This document shows positions 11,918-23,900 of a DNA stretch of 64,000 bases, in pieces. Numbering within the stretch: position 1 is the first letter of the stretch; each line of letters starts with the position of its first letter. Under the pieces are notes generated by a model. That model ran no database searches and was not told the origin of the DNA. It worked only from the letters and a program-made list of their open reading frames with translations. A program made the position numbers and the translations under genes. The DNA is from Lineus longissimus (lineage: Eukaryota; Nemertea; Pilidiophora; Heteronemertea; Lineidae): positions 15,723,998 to 15,787,997 of the forward strand of contig NC_088314.1 in assembly GCF_910592395.1 (NCBI RefSeq), read 5' to 3'.

Positions 11918-13602
11918 TTAGTCCCACCATTCCCGACACTGAATTCCTTCCGGCCAAAACTGTTTATCTAATAGCGCAGTCTTATCTACTTCGTCAATGA
12001 TAACTTTCGCAGACTGAGTCCCTCGTATTTTGCTCTTGATTAATATAACGCGTGGATTATGAATTCCTTGATTGATAAGAAATTCCACCATGGATTCGGC
12101 ACTGCTGTTGAGCGCAATACGTCCTACGAAAATCACTGCTCTTCTCCGACGTTGTTTCCGGGCCACGCCTTGAAACCGCATTCCTTGCTGACGCCGGTGA
12201 CTGTGGTGATCTTCTGTGGGGTACCAGTTTTCTGATCGATCGGAGTGTCCTTTTCAACCAGCTTAGCTGTTCTGTTCTCCTCGTTGACATGTACTGCAGC
12301 TCTAGATGCTTGTCGATCAATTGGGTTATTCTCTTCTGCAAGCGGTGTAGCCTTAGATGCTTGTCGATCCGACGTGTTATTCTACTCTTTTACCAGTGTT
12401 GGAGCTCTTGATGATTGTCGTTCAGACAGATCCTGTTGTTGAAGTATATGCGGCGTGGGGTGCATTGGTTTTGCGGTAACGGTAGAGTAGCTGTCCGACG
12501 ACGATCTCATGCGGCATATATCTCGCTGGCCACCTGACTGATCCTGGCTCTCAGTGACGTTGAGTCTTTCTCCATTTCGGGAATGACGCATTGATCAATG
12601 TTATTCAACTTCTCCATTGTTTCTGCAGTTGTTTTTATGTCCGCTTTCATTAGCTTGATATCACTACGGAGTTTGCTTATGCCGGAATCGCGCATATCCT
12701 TAATTCTTTCGCACGAAAGTTTGCATTCAGCAAATTCACCCGGAAGTTTACCAAACATATTGACCTTGCCTAATAATGGGTTGAGCTGATTCGCAAAGTA
12801 AGTCTTTTGTTCAACAAGACGTTTTTTCTAAATTATCAGCTTTTTTCCTTTTCTCTCTCTATTGATTTTTTTTAATTTATCACATTCCTCCTTGAGGAAT
12901 GATTTCTCCTTCGTGAGACTGAGAATATGGTAATCCACATCCTCTTTGAATGATTTGAATTTGCTTAATCCTTTTGAACGGCCTTGCCTCGACTTCTCCA
13001 CATCCTTCTGCAGGGTAACTATATTTGCGCTATCATTTGCTTCACTTACTAAAATTTCACACTTTTTGAGCACTGTATCAGAATTATCACGCTTTTTCAA
13101 CAGAGTTAAATCTGATTCGATTCTACGGACTGTTTCGAACAGCTCAGCCGGTTTCGTTTCTGTGTTGGTATTCTGGCCTTTATTCGGCGATCTTTTGTTT
13201 TGGCACTCGCCACTGAACGTTCTGCTCCAATTGCCGATGGATTGTCCAGAGAACTTAAGCCACTTATTGCGGTTTGTTGTGATAGGGCTGATTGGCGCTC
13301 GTTGTTGACACTTTCGTCCTCGTTAATGCCTGTAGTTTGAGGTTGTGAAAACACCGTGACGACTCCATCACTATGTTGTTGACTGAACGGTGATCTACCG
13401 TGACTGTAGAAAACTTCTTTCACATCATCGATGGCTGCCCCATCAATGAAAGCCTGTAGCACGTAGCAGTCCATTGCGAATTTGCATGTTTTGCTGGCAG
13501 CTTTTGTGGTTTTCCTCCTCAACGGTTCTCCCGGGGGACACTCAGTTGGTCGAAGACGCTTAGCTTTTCCACACAACCGTGTTCGATAAAGATCGACCAT
13601 TT
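11918..13602 (-). pseudogene. LINE ORF1 (coiled-coil, RNA-binding type), broken
   Basis: The frame opens at an ATG near 13602 (MVDLYRTRLCGKAKRL) and runs with stops and shifts to 11918. The middle part (13100-12510) is rich in Lys, Glu and heptad Leu/Ile and looks like coiled coil. The end reads FVGRIALNSSAESMVEFL, then AKVIIDEVDKTALL and QFWPEGIQCREWW. This is the RRM-like C-terminal signature (FWPEGV-type ending) common in invertebrate LINE ORF1 proteins. It would form the RNA-binding component of the retrotransposition particle. At least two in-frame stops make it nonfunctional. Confidence 0.65.
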
Positions 13603-13627
13603 GGACGTTTGAGTCCACGATACTTAA

Positions 13628-14655
13628 AGGCCATATATCTAGGTTTGAAAACATGCTTGATACTCATGAAATATGTTGAGGGTTAAAAAAACAAGATCCC
13701 AGACATTAAAAAAATTAAATTAATAAAGTCATTATTTAGTTATTTCAATTTTCAATTTTAAACTATTTGAATTTCCCACCACACACAACTTTAGATTAGT
13801 TCCACATGTGGCCGCTAGGGATTTTTTGATGACGTAGATCAGGCTAGTCAGAACAAAGCAAGATGGCTTCCGCATACAGTTCAGAGAGTGAGAGCAGTGA
13901 ATTTGAGGATGTTTTGGTCGATACAGAAGGATATTTAAACGTTGAGCCGTACGTGTTCAAGCCATTAATATCACTAGATCATAATGAGAGTGATCATTCG
14001 TACGAAAGTGATATAGCAAAGAAGACATTGATAGACGGTTGCAGATGCATAACATGTATGATTTTTGAACAGACTAATGTTGCACAATATTGTTTCGCCT
14101 CGTCTGTGTTGTATCGCCAGTTATGTCATGACGCTGAACTACTATTGAAAAGTGACGGTATTATGCACAATCATCTTGACGTGACGATATAATGCCGTGC
14201 AACGTTAGATAGGCCTAGATGTCAGATGACAATAATCTGTCATTGACAGTGGTTGTCACTGACACTGACCTGTGTCGCTGTCACCTTGCTATGGCTGGAA
14301 CACAAGAAGACACTATGCGGTATCACAGGCCCCAATAGGGCCTACACATTATGTATAACAACCGACCTCAGCAGCCTCGGGCATTAAATGCAATTGACAT
14401 GGTTGTGTAGCCACTGTACAGTGGATGACATGTGCCATTTGGGTAGTATGAGTGTTGTGTGCATCAGCAGTGTATAAATCATGAAATAGTGTTCAACTCA
14501 CTTCTTGATGTTTACGTTTTTTGGCTAACGAACGTTCCTTTGGAGGCTGTCGCATGTAAGTGGGGTTGGTCAAATCGAATACAGATGGAACAGCTGTTTT
14601 TAACAAGTGGCATTTAATATTCAGTTGGATGCAGATATCCGGCTTCATGTGGTAA
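13628..14655 (-). mobile_element. Kolobok-like TTAA element, copy 1, truncated
   Basis: It starts with AGGCCATATATCTAGGTTT directly after TTAA (13624-13627) and is collinear, in inverse orientation, with 48940-50513. Homology stops at 14655, inside the THAP-coding part, exactly where TATGGGCGG begins, so another insertion truncates it. The THAP splice-donor region is present; the THAP N-terminus is missing. TTAA targets together with a THAP domain are the hallmark of Kolobok elements (established); assignment of this non-autonomous copy is inferred. Confidence 0.75.
13863..14192 (+). CDS. P2X7-C-terminal-like cysteine protein fragment (109 aa) inside Kolobok-like element
   Basis: The open frame starts at ATG (MASAYSSESESSEFEDV), has an acidic/Ser-rich N-terminus and the motif NVEPYVFKPL, and then a Cys block CRCITC...YC. 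The EPY.F.PL motif followed by C-x-C-x2-C and a further Cys 12 residues later resembles the zinc-binding intracellular domain of P2X7 receptors, which is found as a multicopy stand-alone domain in many invertebrates. In the copies at 39720-40095 and 49902-50275 an extra about 43 bp with a stop interrupts the same frame; this copy has lost it. Resemblance is by motif only. Function is unknown, and it may be a captured or hitchhiking exon. Confidence 0.4.
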   Translation: MASAYSSESESSEFEDVLVDTEGYLNVEPYVFKPLISLDHNESDHSYESDIAKKTLIDGCRCITCMIFEQTNVAQYCFASSVLYRQLCHDAELLLKSDGIMHNHLDVTI

Positions 14656-14690
14656 TCTATGGGCGGTTATTTACGCATAAATAGAGGTTG
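14656..14690 (+). mobile_element. left end of integrase-type (IS3EU-like) transposon
   Basis: TATGGGCGGTTATTTACGCA begins exactly where Kolobok-like copy 1 is interrupted. It matches the terminal 14 bases of the foldback at 360-1122, which has a proven 6-bp target duplication. The presumed duplicated target would be GTAATC (14650-14655). A matching right end was not found downstream, so the element is either truncated or longer than can be traced. Confidence 0.55.
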
Positions 14691-14721
14691 TCTCAAATAG
14701 ACATTTTATGTCGTGTTATGA

Positions 14722-14980
14722 CTCAAATAGACGTTTGGTGGCGCTTTTCAAATAGACATACACTCAAATAGACGTTTGGTGGCGCTCGTATCTCAAATAA
14801 ACATATATTGTCGTGTTTTTAGATTTTTGTGTATAACTCAAATAGACGTTTGGTGGCGCTTTTCAAATAGACATACACTCAAATTGACGTTTGGTGGCGC
14901 TCGTATCTCAAATAAACATATACTGCCGTGTTTTCAGATTTTTGTGTATAACTCAAATAGACGTTTGGTGGCGCTTTTCC
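14722..14980. repeat. 115-bp tandem repeat, about 2.3 copies
   Basis: Copies begin at 14722, 14837 and 14952 (partial). Each unit itself contains two CTCAAATAGACGTTTGGTGG submotifs and one CTCAAATAAACATAT. The array lies between the transposon end at 14656 and the start of the integrase-type gene, so it occupies the position of a subterminal transposase-binding or promoter region (inference). Confidence 0.85.
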
Positions 14981-15203
14981 GCAAAAATGGAAGTTCCCCA
15001 AATAAACGTTGTGGGGCGCTGGAATCAATTTTAACGACGGCGACAGCGATATTGACATTATCATTGCGGTAAGCGGCGGCGTTATTGCATGTATTGCATT
15101 TGATGCTTATGTATTGTCAGGAAATGCAGACAGATTGTTGATTATTTTTTTGCTGATTTTATATCTCGTCAAAACACTCGGGGTTTGCGTTAATCCGGAG
15201 AAG

Positions 15204-18200
15204 ATGGCCTTGATGGAACACTTGGCGGGGCGTGTCAGTCGTATCATTCAAGAGATTGAAGGCTGCATCGACAGAGATGTCGATGTTGAAGAGAATGTGT
15301 TTTTTATGGTGGAGTCTGTGGTTCGTGATTCCATTGATGTGTGCATTGGAAATGCGATTGTGGAAACGATCCCAGGTCTTTTGCTGCAGGTATTGAATTT
15401 GATTTCAATAGATGATGGAGATGGAACTTCGGCTGTGGCCAGTGGTGGCAGTTGGCTTTCTGCCAGCAGGCATACTCCCGATGGCTGTACTGCTGTCAGT
15501 GCTGAACCAATGAAGAAGAGGGGTAGACGTCCCATCCTGACTTCCGGAGCAGAAAGGCAGATTGGATATCTATTGGGTAAGAATTAATTGGTTTGTTCTG
15601 AAGACTGATTTTCCTGGCTTATTTTTGCTGCCTAGCATGCTAGCATAGGCTGTGCCCCGTGGACCCCCGCCCCCACTGTCATTACACCCACACTGATGGC
15701 CACAGTCAGACTATCCTGTAAAATTGCCCTTCTGTCTGTCAATGGAATGCCTGCCATTTAGTCATTCCCTAGCTGCATCCATTTAATTTTGCCCTGTGTC
15801 AAAAGCACCTACGACCTTGATAATATTGCAGTTTATCCATTCCATTATTTATTGCACCCAATCAGCCAAATGAACAATTCTTGAAAGTGTGTAAAAATAA
15901 TGGTATTCACCCATTTTTTTCACACCAGTACCAGGCCAGGCCTTATCTGACTCCACACAAAATTGGCCACAAAATTGATTTATTCTTACAATGTACATTG
16001 TATCATTAATATCATGCTAAGCTCAGTTACAGTACTAAAATACTTTATATATTTGTAATTGTATATTTAAGCTTTTGTTGTAATAGATCTATTCACTCTG
16101 AAATTGAATTGTGGTATGATGGGACAATTCTAGTTGTAAAAAATATTACTGGTGGAATTGGTGAATTTGCCATATTACAAATACATTTGTAATTTCAGGT
16201 GAAGGATTCAAAGTGCAAGATATTGCTGACATACTGAATGTTTCTAAAAGGACCATTGAGAACAAAATGAGAGATAGTGGTCTATCCATACGTGCCCAAT
16301 ATACCGAGATAGATGATCAAATTCTCGACTCCAAGGTGTTTTCAGTAATGTCAATCTTTCCAAATGCTGGTAAGTAGGTGAGGGTGTGTTGAAACTACTG
16401 CAAAAAAAAATTGCAGTGATAGTTATGTTATCAGGAAAGGAACAGTGTATGCATATTAAAGTGGGCACAGTATCAATACTGATTCATAAAGTAGTGCCTC
16501 AATCAGTTATCCATACCACAAACGACATTAGAAATGCAGCCCTTATGGGTGACACCCACGATGGATCGCTGTACTGCTGTACAAGCAAAGATAGATTGTA
16601 CTCCGCTATCGCTATACATGTGGCACCATATGGTCAAAATCGTTGTCCTTAATCACAATTCAAGGACAAAAATATTTGTGCTATGTTATATTCTCCGATC
16701 GACCCTCTGGTGTACAGTGGGGCTTGATGTCTGCCTTGAATAGACTTGTCTTTCTTTTGTATTGGATTAACGTTAGGGCAACAGTCACTTTTTCACCCCT
16801 TCTTATCGCATTCCCATTCAATAGGCCTACATGTCTTACCTCACAATTGAATGGATCACAGTAGACTCACTGGTCGATCATAGACTGTGCGTTACAGGAA
16901 TCTATTACCTCAGTCTTCTGGGAGGCAAGGCAGGTAATGCAACAACCAAATGTGGCTATCATTGATTAAAAATGACCTCTTTTCAGTATTCACCAATTCA
17001 GACATCAAATCTATTATGTCATAGTTTTCAATACTACTTGGCTCAGGATTATGATTGTAGCCCAATTGTAATGTTATGTTCCTATAATTCCAGGATTTAA
17101 GACAATCGAGGGTGACCTTCGTCGACAAGACATTAGAGTACAACAACACAGGCTTCGTAGTTCTATGTGGAGGGTTGACCCAAATGGGGGCACCATTAGA
17201 CAAATTCGTCACATACGACGTCGCAAATATCAGGTGAAGTCACCTTTATCTCTTTGGCACATCGATGGACACCACAAGTTGATACGGTAAGATATTTTGC
17301 AGTAAGGAAACATCTGAGAATCATCCCAAAACCTGCTCACCGACGAGAATTGTATTACAACTATCAACTATCTATTAGGTATCATGATAGTCAAACTGTA
17401 AGAGTGCAATTAATATATTACATACTAGTATGTACATGATGGCCTTGGTACATAGTACATGTATGCGTAATTGTATGTGCATATCTCTTTTGGGTGGGAG
17501 TGATAGGGATGTGCATATGTAGCACTATTTCCGATAATTGAGCCCAGCCTCAACCAACACTGGCACAAAACATCCAAGGTTTTGAAGTTTACACATGCTT
17601 GACTTCATGGATAGAAATTTTCCACTCAAGTGATTTTTTTTCATTTCAGATGGAAGTTCGTAATCCATGGAGAAGTTGATGGTTTTAGCCGCCTCATTGT
17701 GTATCTGAAATGCAGTACCAATAACAGGTCTTCCACAGTGCTACATGCCTTCCAGGAAGCAGTGAATACATGGGGACTTCCATCAGGAGTTCGTGCTGAC
17801 AAAGGGGTTGAGAATAGAGATGTTGCAGAATGGATGCTGTGTCATCCATTGCGGGGACTTAATCGTGGCTCATTCATAACTGGAAAGAGTGTTCACAACT
17901 CCCGCATTGAGAGGATGTGGCGGGACGTTTACACAACTGTTGTATCCACATTTTATGGCGTGTTCATCAACTTAGAGGATGAAGGCATTCTGAACTGTGA
18001 CAGCGATGTTGATCTTTTCTGTCTCCACTACATTTATGGTTCAAGAATATACCTAGCACTGGCACGGTTCACTGAGGCTTGGAACAACCATAAACTTCGC
18101 ACAGAAAGGCATAAAACTCCAAAACAGCTGTTTATTAAAGGCCTATCCACTCTTGATGGAGGAGATGCAATTGCAATTGAATACTTTGAATTGCTAAATG

Positions 18201-18304
18201 AGGTACGAAATGTACTTTATAAATCTTCATCAATAATTTGGTGGTCTGGTACTTCCAATTTCCTGAATAATGATGGGGGTTCCAAGGGGTTCAAAAGGGT
18301 GTGA
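15204..18304 (+). CDS. integrase-core (rve/IS3EU-like) transposase-like protein, 4 exons
   Basis: Exons 15204-15576, 16199-16369, 17094-17286 and 17650-18304 have GT donors and AG acceptors; phases 1, 1 and 2 agree, giving 463 aa. Exon 1 ends in a basic KKRGRRPIL stretch. Exon 2 is a helix-turn-helix ([20 protein letters not shown]). The catalytic core has Asp in [10 protein letters not shown], Asp in VRADKGVEN and Glu in [11 protein letters not shown], the latter two 36 residues apart, as in retroviral-type integrases. HPLRG and [12 protein letters not shown] are hallmarks of a multicopy integrase-core family in cnidarians, fishes and lancelets. The exon 4 end is uncertain: a good donor (GAG|GTACGA) at 18202 could lead to further exons, and the last 34 residues look like intron. 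No frameshift or stop is seen in the catalytic region, so it may be active or only recently silenced. The start was chosen as the first in-frame ATG (GAGAAGATGG). Confidence 0.8.
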
Positions 18305-20940
18305 TCTTCCAGTGCCCCCACCACTTTTATTCATACACAAAAAAAAAGTTACAATACTGGATGTTATTCATATGGCATGGCCGTGCATGCAGTGAAGAAA
18401 TATTTCAAGGCACGGCGATGTGACTGTGGTTATTATTGGTATGCCGCTGACGTCGAAGTTCTGTCAAAACTAATCTTGCCGTACAAATAATGTCAGCAAT
18501 AACACGATGCACAGCGCCGTATCATCGGTGTAGGCACGATCCTGCCGTATGAATAATCAGTTCCATATTTTTATGATATAACGCTCTTAGGTATTAAGTG
18601 CAAGTCCACGATAGCACCAGGCAGTGGGTGATAGAGCAATTTCACAGATTTCATTGATATTTGGTGGGTGGAGCCCCTTAGGTGAGAAATGAAATCGTGC
18701 CAAATATTTCACCAATCCCTCCAACAGGGGCTGAGATATGGGTCAGAGTTGATTTGGGGGTGATTTTGACCTTTTTTTATAGAGATCTTTAGTGGGGATA
18801 ATGAGTGACCCTGCGCAGGAAATGGATAGAATATTGGATTGACCTGTTGTTATGAGTGAATACATGACAAGAGCTACCCAAATACAAAAAAGCATAGCCA
18901 AATGACCTTCGATGTTGTTGTACTAGGCCTACCCCTACCCCTATCTCAAAGGGGTCAATGAAACATGGTGAACTTTCAGCCCGGATATCTCACCCTTTGC
19001 AGGGAATTGGGCAATGGTTCTTTGCCTGTCGGATACTTTATGATGTCAAGATCTAAAATCAAGAATAAAAACGTTGTCCGCTCTGTTCAGCTAGGAATGC
19101 CAAAGCTTGAAAGTTAGGCCAAATTTGATCATTTTGGGCTGTCGCCACCTATTGGGAATGACTTGAACTAGTATGATTTTCTACAGAAATTGATTATACG
19201 TGCATCACCGATATCCCTGCGGGAGATATAAGCTTAGGGACCATCTCAACAGTATTTTGAGGCCAAGAAGACTAGGTCACCCAGTCTTGGGGTCCGACCC
19301 CCCTCCCCCTCAAATTCAATTTATTCATCAAAAAGATCAGGTAAAAAATGTCAAGTATGCTCGAGGACAGAAAAAAGAAACTTCAGTTCCAAAAGGGCAA
19401 AATAGACACGACAGTGGTGAATGGCACAGATGATTAAATGTAGTATAATAAACAATATAATATGCTGTACTACCGGAGTAGAGGTAGAGGAAAATGATAA
19501 AATGAACTTCAGCCCCATCCCCACTTCATATGGCAGGACACAGCCTTTCTTTCAGATTGTGCCCATTTTGCTGATGGGGTTAATCCATGCACATGCTCCA
19601 GCTAGGAAGTATAGCTTTATATTCTAAACCAAACTAGAAAGGGTTATTTAGCTGAATGTCGCTTCTACTGTACTAGATGATCCATCACAACATGTACATG
19701 CTACCAGAAGTACATTTGGTGTCATCAGGGTGGTGAAAGACATGGAGCTGAACAGTCATTGCATCGGCAAAAATATCCCCGTTATGTCCAATCACAGGGC
19801 TAGGTACCCATGTAATACTAGGTACAATGAAGAACTGTTTGAAGGAATAGGTAAGGCCCCCTAAGCCTAACCTGAGGTAGCGTGGCCATCGGCTTCTCGT
19901 TTTATATTGTTAGTTTCAGCATCATTTCTTCATTTCAATACAAATCATGGCCTACTTCCAGCCTTATTGACAGAGATGGATGAACAACGTGATGTATAAG
20001 ATTATTTTCTTTTAATATGAAAATATAATGTTATTATAGACTAATTACAAAAAAAGATATCGCTGCATCGAGAAATAATACTCTTTACATGATGTGTACA
20101 TGGGCATATACATGGATGTGGTATGTCACCACCTGCAGAGACCATGGAAACAAAAAATGGAATAACCACTTTGAATCAGAGCAGCACTCACAACAGCATT
20201 AACCATGCCAACAAAGACTGGCTCACTATTCAGGAATTCTGAAACACGTAAAGTACTGTCAATGGTATAAATACTGCTGGGCAAAATTGAGGATGGGGAA
20301 CATGTCTGAAAATTACACAGATTCATAACTGACATTCCTGATAGTCTTGACCTCTGAGGGTTACTCGGGTAGGCACCTGCCAGTGCAAAGAACCAGCATT
20401 ATACTGAAACTTCCTCAGCCACTGTCCACCAAGAGATACTGGTCATTCATCGATACAGGCAAGCCCTTCATACTCACATTCTCAATTTTCGAATTCAAAA
20501 CCAAAATAAGTGGAAATTGGGCTATGGATTTTCACAGCAGGCTTCAACTGTTCATCGACAATAAACCACCAGCTAGGCTATTCTAACCACTGTGAGGGGT
20601 AGTAGTCATGATCCTCTTATGGGACCGGTACTGTACATTACTATTGTTGACTCGAAATGCTTTCTGAATACAATGCACATTATTATTGTACACTCAAGAG
20701 GATACTATGCTGATTAGTGCACCCATGATCACTTTAGTCAAGGGTATGGCAAGCTGCAACAAGATTGAGAGATTCACGCTAAATGCAGGGGCATGGCGAT
20801 CAACCCATAAGCTACGCAGCTGAATGGAATGATAACGCTAGATCGAACGAAAAGACTTGACTGAAGACTAGCTGTCTGCAATCCAATCATGATAAAATGG
20901 TTCCAAACGAAGTCATCAAAACCAATGAGTTAATAGGTGA
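18305..20940. other. no gene seen
   Basis: AT-rich sequence lies between the 3' ends of two convergent genes. Short open frames have no recognisable motifs and no clear splice context. It may hold 3' UTRs, the remaining exon(s) and the right end of the integrase-type element, but none could be identified. Confidence 0.5.
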
Positions 20941-20946
20941 AGTTGG

Positions 20947-23900
20947 TTATACTAGTATCCATACTTCTGTCATAACCCTTCTACGAAGACTGTAGCGCTT
21001 GACTGTCTCCTGGTGTACCTCTTCTTGGGCATCCTCTTGTGCCTCATCTTCCTCGGAGTGGCCCGATACTTCTGAAAGCTGTCCCTGCTTTTGTTTTGCA
21101 GAGAGGCGACTGAAGTAGGACATGACCTGTGTTGAAGTCAGCCACTGATCCTTGGGAAACATCATCTTCAGGCGCTTTGCAACGTTAGTTGGATTTTCTT
21201 TGAACCCAGTCACACCTTTCATAAATTCCTCATACAAATATCTCCGCACTTCTGCAGAAAACCGTCTTGAGGTCTTCTGTCCTCGAAGAGCCCAGCCTGC
21301 AAAAAGCAAAGATTGTTCTGAATCTGCATCTGTCTTGCTCCTTACTACAACAGATGCGGAGGGTTGTCCAACTTTGGCTATGGCACCAACTCGCCCAGCC
21401 CATTTCCGCTTTAACTTGTCAATCACGGTTTCCTTGAGTGTCACACTTGTGTGGGAGCCATAGGCCAAATGTTCTGTCAGGTCCTCTTGTGATTTGAAAA
21501 ATTGGTCACATCCATTTTCAGGGCACGGGATTTCCACCTTGTTGATTTCACCTTGTGCCTTCATTGCTCCAACACCTACACTAGGCCGCGTATACACACT
21601 GAGTGTCACTCCAGTTGGAGCTAATGGAGCAGCTTGCTTGCTCTCCAGTTTGGGGTATGGAAAGAACTCGCCAGTACCAATACTGTATGCCTTCCAAACA
21701 CGGATTCCACCGTCCTCATAACGAAAGTTGGTAAATGACGTGATTCCTGGCCATGTCAGAGCCTTAGGTGCACCAGCTGCAAGTGTCACAACAGAAACAA
21801 AGCAGCATCTGACACCACCATATGACTCCAGCGCATCCTTCATCTCAGATGCATTAGTAACATCATGTCCCTCACACACAAAGCGTTGTATGTGGGACTT
21901 CATGGGCGCGACCTTCCTGTCGCAGATGTCCTTTCCTGCCTGTGCTTCAGAAAAGTCATATTGCCTGATAGTGAGGCCTGTGATCTGTTGCAGGTTTTTC
22001 ATCGATATTAGTAAGGATGCATTATGATAACAACCTGCATTATCTGAGCGTAAGAATACGTCCTTCACTGTAGGTGTCTCCAACTTCACCTTCAATAGTG
22101 TGGCTTCCACAAGACAGAATACTGCGAACCAGTCTTGTTTGCATTTGTCCAGGACATGGACGTAACAGTGGATCTGAAGAAAAGATAGCACTACCTAAAT
22201 AAATGAAGCTCATACGCATGTACTCATAACTACTAAAAGTATCATTTGTATCAAAACAGTCGCGTGGAAGGACTGATTGCGCTGCAGGATGTAACCATTG
22301 AGACCACAGGTACAGCAGCGACAGTCAGCAAAGTTATTGTATAAAGACACTTCCTTTCCTATAATGCAGAGTTATAGTGCATGTTTCGGGTTTTTCTAAG
22401 TAATTTATCTAGATCCAATATCAGTTTTCATTTCATTTTAAGCTTCACTTCACTCTGCATTGATGTTTTCTCAGAATGTTTGATTCTATACACACCTGAA
22501 ATTCGTTCCCCTCAACACGAGTTATGACAGCAGACACATGCCAGGAAACACCCTTTTTTCCAAACCAATCCTGCTGCGCTTCCCTATATTTCGTTGGCAG
22601 AAACTTCATGGTCCAATCCATTGTTATTAGTGCCTGATGTGGTTGCAGCTCTTGAAGAATCTGAACTTTGCATCTCTCTTGGTTCTTCGCTCTCATTATA
22701 TGGGATTTCAGATGCAGAACTTTTTCTCGGCCGGCTTCGAAGTCGTACTTCAGTTCTTCTAACTGCTTTTCGTACCTACAATGAAGAGCATAACAATTAT
22801 CAAAGAGAATAAAGTGAAATAGGGCCTACAAAGGCTAGATACACGTACATGTATTATCAATGTTTGTTCGTGTTCAGGTATAGTATGGACTATGGGTATA
22901 GTATGGACTATGGCATCATTCCATTCCAGAACATGCTACTGGTAATGGTTTATGCAATTCTGGGATATCAAAACTACAGGGTATGACAAGTTTAGATGAG
23001 CATAGTTTTTCCACTGGTACCAGTATAGGGTCAACATTTTTGTACATTATATTCTGAAATATTTTTACAGTAGCAGACAGCTCAATTTACCTGTAAACCA
23101 CTTCTGGGTTATCAAATGCAACTTCCATCATATCAAGCATTTCTTTCAATTCCTCACAACGTTCACACACCAAGTCATGGTCATGGGAGCACTTGGTTTG
23201 TCCATCTGACAGAGCAAAGGTAATGCAGTGGTCTGCACACGGGTTTGCCTCACTGATGTGCAACTTGTAATCTGTCTTGAGATACTGTTTGGAAGAACGG
23301 ATCTTTTTCTTCAGGTCCTCAAGAGAAGCAGCTGGATACTCTGGAAGTGGAAGCACTTGTATTACCAAACAGTTGTGAGAAAGTAGCTAATTCCAGCAAT
23401 GGTTCATCCTGAGATGAAGGGTTTAGACAGAACGAAGTATTATGGCACAAGAAACAGCCATGATCGTTTACCATCCTCAGTACACAATAATGTGTTTGAA
23501 TGATCACGTGTCAGCTTGACAAAAAGCTTTTTCCCTCATTACTAAGTGGTTGATAGCGTGTTTATTTCATATAGAAATTGGGCATGGCACCGCGTAAGCA
23601 AGGCTGAATCTAGATGGAGACAACATATGCCCCTCCTGTTTTCTGCAAAATAATGATTTTTCATGCATTCCTTGGTGATTCAGCAAGGAAGAAGAGCATT
23701 ATTTCAATAGAAAACCAATTTCATGCCCCCTCTATTATCAAAGTCTGGATCTGGCACTGATCAGGTTATGAAATAAAATGCCAGCTTCCCATCTGAGGAT
23801 GACACAATATAGTAATTGTTACTTACGAAGATCACCAAGACTTTCTGCAATGGTGAACAATGAATCAAATGCCTCCGACCCCTCAGCTGCAATGTTGTCA

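Larger units (their letters stand above)
8308..13623 (-). mobile_element. non-LTR retrotransposon (LINE), two ORFs, decayed
   Basis: On the minus strand the order is ORF1 (coiled coil and RNA-binding C-terminus), then ORF2 (endonuclease, reverse transcriptase, C-terminal zinc motif), then a 3' UTR. The second copy at 42774-44103 shows that the true 3' end lies about 75 bp further and finishes in an (AT)n tail; here it is cut off next to the pogo element at 8304. The 5' end is abutted by a Kolobok-like element whose TTAA site is at 13624, so the promoter/5' UTR is missing or displaced. The architecture is CR1/Jockey-like; the exact clade was not determined. Confidence 0.8.

Noticed and set aside
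16386-16864. Overlapping short open frames in the intron after exon 2 of the integrase-type gene
   Set aside because: They lie between well-defined splice sites and match nothing recognisable.
18203-18304. Final 34 codons of the integrase-type gene as genuine protein
   Set aside because: Kept only as a fallback: a good splice donor at 18202/18203 and loss of family-like sequence after it suggest intron read-through.
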